Assembly (NCBI RefSeq): GCF_040760075.1
Contig: NZ_CP142884.1
Location: 3,348,001-3,412,000 of the forward strand
Length of the DNA stretch: 64,000 nucleotides
Reading direction: 5' to 3'
Source of the DNA: Sphingobacterium sp. R2
GTDB taxonomy: Bacteria > Bacteroidota > Bacteroidia > Sphingobacteriales > Sphingobacteriaceae
Both the position numbers and the translations under genes were made by a program. Below the pieces are notes generated by a model, which was given only the letters and a program-made list of their open reading frames with translations, had not been told where the DNA came from and did not search any database. Below, piece by piece: positions 52,535 to 60,975 of the stretch (the stretch's first letter is position 1; each line of letters starts with the position of its first letter).

Positions 52535-55500
52535 ATGAAGCATATTCTAATCAAATTAATGCTCGTGGGATTGCTATTTCCATACTTTTCTGTAGGATTT
52601 GCGCAATCAAACCTGAAAGTAAATGGTAAAATAGTTGACAACGAAGGTAATACATTACCCGGCGCTACTGTTGATCTTATCCACGAAAAGAGCAGCAAAA
52701 AACTCCATTTTGTAGCCGATAACAACGGATTGTTTGTTTTGACTCCACTTGTTGCTGGCGAAAATTATACGATCTATGCCCACCATCTCGGCTACGATAC
52801 TGATTCTGTTAAGCATTTTGTGGCAACGGCTACCAGCAAAAATACCGTGCTTATCCGTCTGAAATCACACACTGGAATAATAGACGAAGTTGTTGTCGTC
52901 GGTTACGGTGTTCAGAAAAAGGTCAATTTGACGGGGGCTGTTTCCGCCGTATCGGGTGAAGATCTGAACAATAGGCCCGCTGGGCAAACTTCCTCTGCCC
53001 TTCAGGGCATGGCCTCGGGAGTAACCGTGACCCAGCGTTCTGGTAAGCCGGGAGCCGACGGTGCGGATATCCGTATTCGCGGTATCGGTACGCTTGGCAA
53101 CGCCGCACCTTTGGTGCTGATTGATGGGATCGAAGGCTCCATCAATAATATCGACCCCAATTTAATAGAGAATATTTCCATATTAAAAGATGCCGCATCC
53201 GCATCGATCTATGGTTCGAGAGCTGCCAATGGTGTCATCTTGGTTACGACCAAAAGGGGAAGTTCTGATAAGGTCGCTATTGCTTACAATAATTATTTTG
53301 GTTGGCAGTCCGCAACCAATATGCCCAAAATCGTCAATGCCCTGGATCATATGCTGCTGACGAATGAAGCGTATACCAATGTCGGTGCAAGTCCATTATA
53401 TCCGGAAGATATTATTGCCGCCTACCGTAGTCAGGGCAACGGTAGTTCGGACGAGTATCCCAATACTGATTGGCAAAAGGAATCCTTGCAGGGGAATGGA
53501 TTTCAGCAAAGCCATTTTCTGACAGTCAATGCTGGCACAAACAAAGTAAAAATGCTGACTTCGGTCGGTTATTTCGACCAGAAGGGTTTGACACTGAATA
53601 GCTCGTTTAAGCGTTATACCATCCGCAACAACGTGGATGTTAAATTCTCAGATCAGCTCGCCGTTAAATTTGACTTTCAATACGTCAATCCGATCGTCAC
53701 CTCACCAGCGGCGAGCATTGAAGAACTTTTTCAGTGGATGAGCAGTATTCCAGCCAATCAATCCTTCAGAAATTCCAATGGTACATGGGGACTGGGCTGG
53801 AATGGTAATAATCCCGTATCGGCCGCGGCCGATGGTGGTGTTGCTACCAACAAAAGTCCATTTGGAAGTATCAATGCATCATTGATCTATAGACCCAAAG
53901 AATGGTTGACCGCTGAGGTCAATTATGCACCTAAATATGCGACGCAGGTAAATAAGAATTTCCGGAAAGCAGTGCAGTCCTATTTTCCAGATGGTACGCC
54001 GAGCTTCTCGGTCCCTGTGCGTACAGCACTTACGCAATACAATAGCCAAGAACTGTTTAATAATATGCGGGCGACCCTTACGGTAAACAAAGATTTTGGT
54101 CCACATCAGTTGAAAGCATTGGTTGGTGGTTCGCGGGAAGACTACAAGATTGATTACTCCCAGGGGTTTAGGGACACCTACGTTCTCCCTGACTATGAAG
54201 TGCTCAATGCGGGTTCGGCATTAAATCAGTCAGCGACAGGAAGTGCTTCCGAGTGGGCATTACAATCTTTATTTTCCCGGATCAATTACATTTTCAAAGA
54301 TCGTTATCTTTTGGAACTCAATGCACGCTACGATGGTTCCTCCAGGTTTGCCAAAGGTAAACGCTATGGTTTTTTTCCATCGGCATCAGCAGGATGGCGT
54401 TTTTCTGAGGAGCAGTTCCTAACCGCAGCTAAGGGCTGGCTTACAGAGGGAAAAATCAGGGCATCATGGGGTAAACTGGGAAATCAGAATATCGGGACTT
54501 ATCCTGCCGTGGCATCTTTGAACCTAGGTTCGTACACCTTAGGCAATGGCATCGTTAATACGGCAGCGCTAAATGATATGTCCAATCCTGATATTACATG
54601 GGAGTCTACGGAGGAGAAGAATATCGGGATTGATCTTACCTTATTTAAGCGATGGACTATTACCGCAGATCTATACAACAGAAAAACCAGTGATATATTA
54701 TTACAGCTGGATATCCCGCTCATCATTGGTTTGAATAGGCCTTATCAAAATGCAGGCGTCGTTGAGAATAAAGGTTGGGAGCTTTCCATGGGCTATCGAA
54801 GCGATCCAGCTAAAGACTTTAAATATAATTTTACACTTAATCTCTCTGATGTCAAAAACAAAGTACTGGATATGCGGGGAATTAATCAGACTGGTCTAAC
54901 GGTCAATCGGGAAGGCTATCCCATTAATTCCATCTTTGGCTATGTTTCCGACGGCTATTTCCAAACAGCGGAGGAGATAAAAGCTCATGCCACACAGTTT
55001 GGTACCTTAGCACCAGGTGATCTCAAATACCGTGATCAGAATGACGACGGAGTAATTAATGAGTCCGATAAGGTCATCATTGGTAGTACCATTCCACGAT
55101 ATACCTATTCGCTCAACTCCAATTTCAGTTTCAAGGGATTCGATCTCAGTTTTCTTTTGCAAGGTGTAGGCAAAGCCGATGGTTATCTCTACGGGGCGGG
55201 TATTCAGCCTTTTACGACGACGGGGGCAATTGGTGGAACGATACGTGAGGATAATAAAGACCGATGGACACCGGATAATACTACAGCAAAATATCCGCGA
55301 CTGGCTTTCGGACAGAATAACAACCAGCAGTCCTCCCAATTCTGGATGAAAAATGCCGCCTATCTTCGTCTTAAAAATTTGCAGCTCGGCTATACCTTTC
55401 AGGCTGAGCTGCTAAAGTCCATCGGACTGAATAAAGTTCGCGTATTTGTTAATGGTTCAAACTTATTTAGCGTAGACAAATTTTGGGACGGTTATGACGT

Positions 55501-55576
55501 CGAAGCACCAGTAGGTTATGGTAACTTTTACCCACAGGTGAAGGTGTATTCTTTTGGATTGGATATTACATTATAA
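52535..55576 (+). CDS. SusC/RagA-type TonB-linked receptor of the FAD/CstA locus
   Basis: A 1013-aa outer-membrane receptor with a signal peptide (LMLVGLLFPYFSVGFAQ). A carboxypeptidase-D-like domain (VNGKIVDNEGNTLPGATVDL) follows directly, then the TonB box region IIDEVVVVGYGVQKKVNLTG, the plug (IRIRGIGTLGNAAPLVLIDG, IYGSRAANGVILVTTKRG) and the barrel. There is no STN signalling domain before the carboxypeptidase-D-like part, although the gene follows a sigma/FecR pair; in Bacteroidota the FecR C-terminus may take over that contact. It pairs with the SusD at 55588. The ligand is unknown, and no glycoside hydrolase is nearby. Confidence 0.93.
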   Translation: MKHILIKLMLVGLLFPYFSVGFAQSNLKVNGKIVDNEGNTLPGATVDLIHEKSSKKLHFVADNNGLFVLTPLVAGENYTIYAHHLGYDTDSVKHFVATATSKNTVLIRLKSHTGIIDEVVVVGYGVQKKVNLTGAVSAVSGEDLNNRPAGQTSSALQGMASGVTVTQRSGKPGADGADIRIRGIGTLGNAAPLVLIDGIEGSINNIDPNLIENISILKDAASASIYGSRAANGVILVTTKRGSSDKVAIAYNNYFGWQSATNMPKIVNALDHMLLTNEAYTNVGASPLYPEDIIAAYRSQGNGSSDEYPNTDWQKESLQGNGFQQSHFLTVNAGTNKVKMLTSVGYFDQKGLTLNSSFKRYTIRNNVDVKFSDQLAVKFDFQYVNPIVTSPAASIEELFQWMSSIPANQSFRNSNGTWGLGWNGNNPVSAAADGGVATNKSPFGSINASLIYRPKEWLTAEVNYAPKYATQVNKNFRKAVQSYFPDGTPSFSVPVRTALTQYNSQELFNNMRATLTVNKDFGPHQLKALVGGSREDYKIDYSQGFRDTYVLPDYEVLNAGSALNQSATGSASEWALQSLFSRINYIFKDRYLLELNARYDGSSRFAKGKRYGFFPSASAGWRFSEEQFLTAAKGWLTEGKIRASWGKLGNQNIGTYPAVASLNLGSYTLGNGIVNTAALNDMSNPDITWESTEEKNIGIDLTLFKRWTITADLYNRKTSDILLQLDIPLIIGLNRPYQNAGVVENKGWELSMGYRSDPAKDFKYNFTLNLSDVKNKVLDMRGINQTGLTVNREGYPINSIFGYVSDGYFQTAEEIKAHATQFGTLAPGDLKYRDQNDDGVINESDKVIIGSTIPRYTYSLNSNFSFKGFDLSFLLQGVGKADGYLYGAGIQPFTTTGAIGGTIREDNKDRWTPDNTTAKYPRLAFGQNNNQQSSQFWMKNAAYLRLKNLQLGYTFQAELLKSIGLNKVRVFVNGSNLFSVDKFWDGYDVEAPVGYGNFYPQVKVYSFGLDITL

Positions 55577-55587
55577 ACTTGGCAAGT

Positions 55588-57279
55588 ATGAAAACTCTAA
55601 ATAAACTCGCGTTATATATACTATCGATTGCAGTGCTCCTTTTGGTGGGGGCATGCGAAAAATACCTGGACAGATCTCCGTTGGATGGCCCTTCGGACGA
55701 AAATTATTTCAAAAATCAGGATGAGCTGACATTGGTTGTCAATGGGTTGTACAGTGCCCTGGCATTTCATCCCACGGACGACATGCCCATCAACCTCACG
55801 CTTGATGATGCCACCGATATTGGGTGGGACCGCAATACCTCTGATTTACAGGCTGTCGGAAGGGGAGATCACGACAGCAATAATGGCTACATTCGAAATA
55901 TTTGGACCAATTCTTATAAGGTCATTGGCAAATGTAATTTCATCCTGGACAATATCCAAAAGTTGGATGGAAAAATGGATGCCAATCTTCAAAAGCGTTA
56001 TAAAGCTGAGACACAGTTTATCCGGGCTTATGTCTATCAATATCTGATCGATTACTTTGGGGGAGTGCCCTTGGTAACAAGTGGCCTAAGCCTTGCTGAT
56101 GCAAATGTTCCGAAAACATCTAAGGCTGAAATTGCTAACTTCATCCTCAAAGAGCTTGATGAAGCGGCTACGATTTTGCCAGTAAGCTATGGTTCAGCAG
56201 ATGTTGGACGTGCTACCAAAGGAGCGGCATTGGCCATACGCGCTCGGGCAGCACTTAATAATGGTCTTTGGGAAGAGGCTGCGCGTGCTGCCAAAGAAGT
56301 CATGGACTTAAAAGTATATGCCTTACACGCCGATTTCGGCCAATTATTTACCTATGATGGGCAAGCTTCCAAAGAGATTATTTTTGCTTTTCAATATTTA
56401 CGGTTACAAAAAACAAAAACCCACAGTGCTACGCGCGGTTTTCTGTCGCGCAACGCACAGGGAACTTCCAACAAAATTCCATCGCAATCCGCTGTTGATA
56501 GCTATCTCTGCACTGACGGATTTGCCATTGATAAATCTTCCAGATTTGATCCTAAAAAACCATTCGCCAATCGGGATCCACGTCTGGGGTATACCATTGC
56601 ACTTCCCGGCAGCACGTTTTTTGGTTTTCAGTTTGAGACCCATAAGGATAGTATAACCTGTTGGAACTATACATACAATACATCTACGGCAGTACGTATC
56701 CAAAATCAGGATGCGATCAATGCTTATGCGACCTTTTCTGGTTATTGTTGGAAAAAATATGTCGATATAAAGGACAAAGATTTTACCATGGAATCGGAGT
56801 TAAATATTATTCAAAGCCGCTATGCCGAAGTGTTGTTGATTTACGCCGAGGCGATGGTCGAAAACAATACGATCGACCAGACTGTCTATGACGCAATCAA
56901 CAGCATCAGGCAGCGCCCTACCGTCGATATGCCGGCAATCGCGAGTAATAAAACGCAAGCTGAGCTGCGCGAGATCATACGGAAAGAAAGACTTTACGAA
57001 TTAGCCAATGAAGGCTTTCGCTTAGTCGATTTGAGACGGTGGAAACTGGCCGATAAATTTATGAATTCGACGCTGTATGGCCGCATTCCAAAAAGCTTGT
57101 TGGCCAATGCGCCGACGATCGATGCAGATAGCTACGTGGATTATAAAAATGTCGCCAATCAGAAAGACATGCGGGTTATCGAGCTCCGCAAGTTCGACCC
57201 CAACAAGAATTACCTTTGGCCGATCCCGAATATTGAAATTGTAACGAATAAAAACCTGGAACAAAATCCAGGCTATTAA
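55588..57279 (+). CDS. SusD/RagB-type lipoprotein of the FAD/CstA locus
   Basis: A protein of about 563 residues from ATG 55588 (MKTLNKLALYILSIAVLLLV); a TTG at 55579 would add three residues. The lipobox is LLVGACEKYL (Cys near residue 24). SusD features are NGYIRNIWTNSYKVIGKCNF, KAETQFIRAYVYQYLIDYFG and the C-terminal RYAEVLLIYAEAMVENN and RKERLYELANEGFRLVDLRR. It is the substrate-binding lid of the SusC just upstream, with 11 bases between the genes. The next gene follows by eight bases. Confidence 0.92.
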   Translation: MKTLNKLALYILSIAVLLLVGACEKYLDRSPLDGPSDENYFKNQDELTLVVNGLYSALAFHPTDDMPINLTLDDATDIGWDRNTSDLQAVGRGDHDSNNGYIRNIWTNSYKVIGKCNFILDNIQKLDGKMDANLQKRYKAETQFIRAYVYQYLIDYFGGVPLVTSGLSLADANVPKTSKAEIANFILKELDEAATILPVSYGSADVGRATKGAALAIRARAALNNGLWEEAARAAKEVMDLKVYALHADFGQLFTYDGQASKEIIFAFQYLRLQKTKTHSATRGFLSRNAQGTSNKIPSQSAVDSYLCTDGFAIDKSSRFDPKKPFANRDPRLGYTIALPGSTFFGFQFETHKDSITCWNYTYNTSTAVRIQNQDAINAYATFSGYCWKKYVDIKDKDFTMESELNIIQSRYAEVLLIYAEAMVENNTIDQTVYDAINSIRQRPTVDMPAIASNKTQAELREIIRKERLYELANEGFRLVDLRRWKLADKFMNSTLYGRIPKSLLANAPTIDADSYVDYKNVANQKDMRVIELRKFDPNKNYLWPIPNIEIVTNKNLEQNPGY

Positions 57280-57287
57280 ATCCGAAG

Positions 57288-59291
57288 ATGATGAAAAAAA
57301 CACTTTTATTGACTATTGGGCTTTTGACCATGTTTTGGCAGCTAGTCAATGGACAAGCGGATAAGCAAGTAGATCTATGTATTTATGGTGCCACCTCAGC
57401 CGGCGTAATAGCAGCATACACCGCTTCGCAGGCCGGAAAATCAGTTTTACTGATTGATCCTGGTACACGGGTAGGTGGGCTCAGCTCCGGTGGATTAGGG
57501 CAGACGGATATTGGAAACAAATATGTCGTCACAGGGCTCGCTCTTGATTTTTATCGCAAAATGGGCAAGCACTATGGCAGTTTTGAACAATGGATTTTTG
57601 AACCCAAGGTAGCCGAATCTATTTTTAAGGACTATTTGGCATATGCTAACACACCAATGTTAATGGGACATCGTTTGGTAGCCGTTAAGACTGACAATCG
57701 ATCGATTAAAACCATTTCACTGCTTCCAAGTGAGCAGGGGGATGGAAAAAAAATAACTGTAGCAGCCAAAATATTTATGGACTGCAGCTACGAGGGTGAC
57801 CTCATGGCCAAAGCTGGCGTATCCTACCACGTGGGGCGAGAGTCAAATAGTACCTATGGAGAGACAATTAATGGTGTGCAATTGCTTGATGGCCATCAGT
57901 TTCCCGATGGTGTAGATCCCTATAAGAAAAAAGGTGATCCTAAGAGCGGTATTTTATGGGGGATCAATACGGAGCCTTTAAAAGAAAATGGAACGGGTGA
58001 TGCTAAGGTTCAAGCCTATAATTATCGGATCACATTGACCAATGTCCCTGAAAACAGAAACGCAATCACCAAACCCCAAAATTACGACGCAACCAAATAT
58101 GAACTCTTAAAGAGGCAAAAGGAGATACAGCCTTGGAAGAGTATCCAGGACGTATTTATCTGGAGTCTGATGCCCAATGGAAAGACTGATATCAATAACA
58201 GGAATGGATTTTCAACAGATATGATTGGCATGAACTGGCGTTATCCCGAAGCCGATTATTTCGAACGCAAAGAGATTATCAAGGCCCATGAAGATTACAC
58301 CAAAGGTTTATTATATTTTGTTGCCAACGATAGTTCGGTACCAGAGGCGATCCGAAGCGAATTCAAAAAATGGGGATACCCCAAAGACGAATATCTCGAA
58401 AATAGCCATTGGTCTCCACAATTATATATTCGCGAAGCCCGAAGGATGATTGCTGATGTCGTCATGACACAACACCACTGTCAGGGGCGTGCGCGAGTAT
58501 CCGATGGCGTAGGCTATGCTGCATACACCATGGACTCGCACAATTGTGACCGTGTGATCGTCAATGGCATGGTCAAAAATGAAGGTAACGTTGAGGTTGG
58601 CGGATTTTCTCCCTTCCCGATTTCCTATAGGGCTATTGTGCCCAAAAAAGAGGAAATCGACAATCTTGTGGTTCCAGTATGCCTGTCGGCAAGTCACATC
58701 GCCTTTGGTTCCATCCGCATGGAGCCTGTATTTATGGTATTGGGTCAATCAGGTGCTGTGGCCGCTTGCCAAGCGATCGACAACAAAATAGCCGTTCAAG
58801 ATGTTAATATTACGCGCGTGCAACAAATATTGCGTGACAACCCGAAGGCAGATGGCCGCAAGGCCGATTATATCATTCATGTCGAAAATGAAGATCAGGT
58901 CATGTTGAAAGGAACTTGGCGTAAATCCGCAAAAAAAGGTTATGGTATGAGTTATCAGGAAGCCGACAGCAGCCCCGGGACCGTGGCCCGTTTTACTCCC
59001 GGCAAAGATTTTGCTGGCGGAAAATATATGCTATACAGTTATTTTCCTAAAACCGCCGAAAGCACCCCGAGCGGGACATTCATTATCCATACAGGGAATA
59101 CAAAGATTGAAAAAACAATAAATTTTAAGGAAGTCAATATTCTGGGACAGACCACAAGTACTTGGGTAGCGCTCGGCGAATATGCGTTTGAAAAGGGAGT
59201 CAGTACCCCTTATGTCGAGATTACGTCGGAGGCAAAAGGCATATTGGCAGCAAATGCCATCTTGTGGGTTCCCGTTTCAGATCAAAATTAA
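57288..59291 (+). CDS. Periplasmic FAD-dependent oxidoreductase with C-terminal beta domain
   Basis: A 667-aa secreted flavoprotein (signal LLLTIGLLTMFWQLVNG). The PF12831-type FAD-dependent domain opens with VDLCIYGATSAGVIAAYTAS (dinucleotide-binding motif), then VGGLSSGGLGQTDIGN and MDCSYEGDLMAKAGVSYHVG, and has HIAFGSIRMEPVFMVLGQSG near residue 470. Residues about 540-667 form a separate beta-sandwich domain of the golvesin/xanthan-lyase C-terminal type (KKGYGMSYQEADSSPGTVAR). Sequence cannot show the substrate; the location next to SusCD suggests oxidation of an imported sugar, polyol or glycoside. Automatic labels of this family as xanthan lyase are not supported by any lyase motif here. 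The next gene is a paralogue. Confidence 0.85.
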   Translation: MMKKTLLLTIGLLTMFWQLVNGQADKQVDLCIYGATSAGVIAAYTASQAGKSVLLIDPGTRVGGLSSGGLGQTDIGNKYVVTGLALDFYRKMGKHYGSFEQWIFEPKVAESIFKDYLAYANTPMLMGHRLVAVKTDNRSIKTISLLPSEQGDGKKITVAAKIFMDCSYEGDLMAKAGVSYHVGRESNSTYGETINGVQLLDGHQFPDGVDPYKKKGDPKSGILWGINTEPLKENGTGDAKVQAYNYRITLTNVPENRNAITKPQNYDATKYELLKRQKEIQPWKSIQDVFIWSLMPNGKTDINNRNGFSTDMIGMNWRYPEADYFERKEIIKAHEDYTKGLLYFVANDSSVPEAIRSEFKKWGYPKDEYLENSHWSPQLYIREARRMIADVVMTQHHCQGRARVSDGVGYAAYTMDSHNCDRVIVNGMVKNEGNVEVGGFSPFPISYRAIVPKKEEIDNLVVPVCLSASHIAFGSIRMEPVFMVLGQSGAVAACQAIDNKIAVQDVNITRVQQILRDNPKADGRKADYIIHVENEDQVMLKGTWRKSAKKGYGMSYQEADSSPGTVARFTPGKDFAGGKYMLYSYFPKTAESTPSGTFIIHTGNTKIEKTINFKEVNILGQTTSTWVALGEYAFEKGVSTPYVEITSEAKGILAANAILWVPVSDQN

Positions 59292-59295
59292 ACGT

Positions 59296-60945
59296 ATGAA
59301 AAAGATCAAAATTGGATTAAAATTAGTGCTTATCTTGGCTTTTCTACAGGCAGAAGCGCAGCATGTAACCAAAAAGGTAGATGTTTTGGTTTATGGAGGA
59401 ACTCCTGCGGCGATTACTGCCGCATTGCAAGTGAAGAAGGCCGGTAAGTCTGTAATCATCTTATCGCCCGATCAGCATTTGGGAGGTCTGAGTTCGGGCG
59501 GACTTGGCTTTACCGATACCGGGAATAAAGCAGTTATTGGTGGCCTTGCCAAAAAATTCTATCAGGACGTATACGATCATTATTCGAAAGAATCGAGCTG
59601 GAACTGGCAGTCCCGTACGTCGTTTGGCAATCGGGGGCAGGGCACTGTGGCGATGGACCGCGAGCATGGGACAATGTGGATTTTTGAGCCTCATGTCGCT
59701 GAAGGTATTTTTGATGCCTGGGTGCGGGATCATCAGATTGATGTGATCCGTGGAGCATATTTAGATCGGCAGGAAAGTGCCATTCAAAAAGAATCCACAG
59801 CCATCAAATCGATTAAGACCTTAGATGGAACAGTCTACGAAGCAAAAATATTTATTGATGCCACTTATGAAGGCGATCTAATGGCGCTGGCCAAAGTAGG
59901 CTATACGATCGGGCGGGAGGCCAATAAGACTTATGGGGAGCAGTGGAACGGTGTACAGACCGGAGTCTTTCAGCACCGGCATCACTTTATTGCGCAAATT
60001 AGCCCCTATAAACGCGAGGGCGATCCTGGCAGTGGCCTGGTGTTCGGCGTTTCTGCAGAAGATCCCGGGGAATATGGCGCTGCAGATCAGAAGCTGCAGG
60101 CCTATTGCTTTCGGATGTGCCTGACCAATGATGCCCGAAATCGGAGGGCCTTCGCTAAGCCTGCTGGCTACGATCCACAGCACTATATTCTTCTGCAACG
60201 TCTATTCCGTGCCGGCTGGGACGAAGCCTTTCAAAAATTTGATCTGGTGCCCAATCATAAGACGGATGCCAACAACCATGGTCCGTTCAGCACCGATTTT
60301 ATTGGGATGAACTATAGCTATCCTGAAGCGAGCTATGCGGAACGCAAATCCATTATCGATGCCCATCGCCGGTATCAACAGGGCCTGTATTATTTTATGG
60401 CCAATGATCCTTCGGTCCCAGCAGCAATCAGGACAAAGATGGCCGAATGGGGGCTGGCAAAAGATGAATTTAAGGATAACGATAACTGGCCTTTTCAGCT
60501 GTATATCCGCGAAGCAAGGCGGATGATAGGGCAATATGTGACGACCGAACATAATATTCTAGGGAAGAGCAGCGTAGAAAATCCGATCGGCATGGGCTCC
60601 TATACGTTGGATTCCCACAATGTACAACGCTATGTGACCAAGGAAGGATACGTTCAAAATGAAGGTGATATTGGCGTTAACGTACCCCAGCCTTATGCCA
60701 TTTCCTATGGATCGATTATCCCAAAAAGCGATGAATGCACTAATTTGCTTGTCCCTGTCTGCGTATCGAGTTCACATATTGCCTTTGGTTCCATTCGTAT
60801 GGAGCCCGTATTTATGGTGCTGGGGCAAAGTGCTGGAGCCGCAGCAGTATTGGCACTTGATCATGATCTTGTTGTGCAGCATGTCGACTACGGGCTATTA
60901 AAAAAGCAGCTGTTGAAGGCAGGACAAGTATTGGAACAAAAATAA
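59296..60945 (+). CDS. Second periplasmic FAD-dependent oxidoreductase, no C-terminal domain
   Basis: A protein of about 549 residues from ATG 59296 (MKKIKIGLKLVLILAFLQAE), four bases after the upstream stop. It is a paralogue of the upstream gene: VDVLVYGGTPAAITAALQVK, LGGLSSGGLGFTDTGN, DATYEGDLMALAKVGYTIGR and SSHIAFGSIRMEPVFMVLGQ. It ends at about residue 549 without the beta-sandwich domain of its neighbour. An insert (FGNRGQGTVAMDREHGTMW) distinguishes its substrate region. Tandem divergence suggests consecutive or complementary oxidations of one substrate. A signal peptide ending EAQ places it in the periplasm. Confidence 0.85.
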   Translation: MKKIKIGLKLVLILAFLQAEAQHVTKKVDVLVYGGTPAAITAALQVKKAGKSVIILSPDQHLGGLSSGGLGFTDTGNKAVIGGLAKKFYQDVYDHYSKESSWNWQSRTSFGNRGQGTVAMDREHGTMWIFEPHVAEGIFDAWVRDHQIDVIRGAYLDRQESAIQKESTAIKSIKTLDGTVYEAKIFIDATYEGDLMALAKVGYTIGREANKTYGEQWNGVQTGVFQHRHHFIAQISPYKREGDPGSGLVFGVSAEDPGEYGAADQKLQAYCFRMCLTNDARNRRAFAKPAGYDPQHYILLQRLFRAGWDEAFQKFDLVPNHKTDANNHGPFSTDFIGMNYSYPEASYAERKSIIDAHRRYQQGLYYFMANDPSVPAAIRTKMAEWGLAKDEFKDNDNWPFQLYIREARRMIGQYVTTEHNILGKSSVENPIGMGSYTLDSHNVQRYVTKEGYVQNEGDIGVNVPQPYAISYGSIIPKSDECTNLLVPVCVSSSHIAFGSIRMEPVFMVLGQSAGAAAVLALDHDLVVQHVDYGLLKKQLLKAGQVLEQK

Positions 60946-60975
60946 TATTGCGCTAGAATTAGACCTAGATATACG

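Noticed and set aside
59182..59295. Upstream extension of the second FAD oxidoreductase
   Set aside because: It overlaps the preceding gene in another frame, and a clear signal peptide begins at ATG 59296.
57288..60945. Calling the FAD proteins xanthan lyases
   Set aside because: That label comes from the shared C-terminal domain; the catalytic part is a flavoprotein and no lyase motif is visible.
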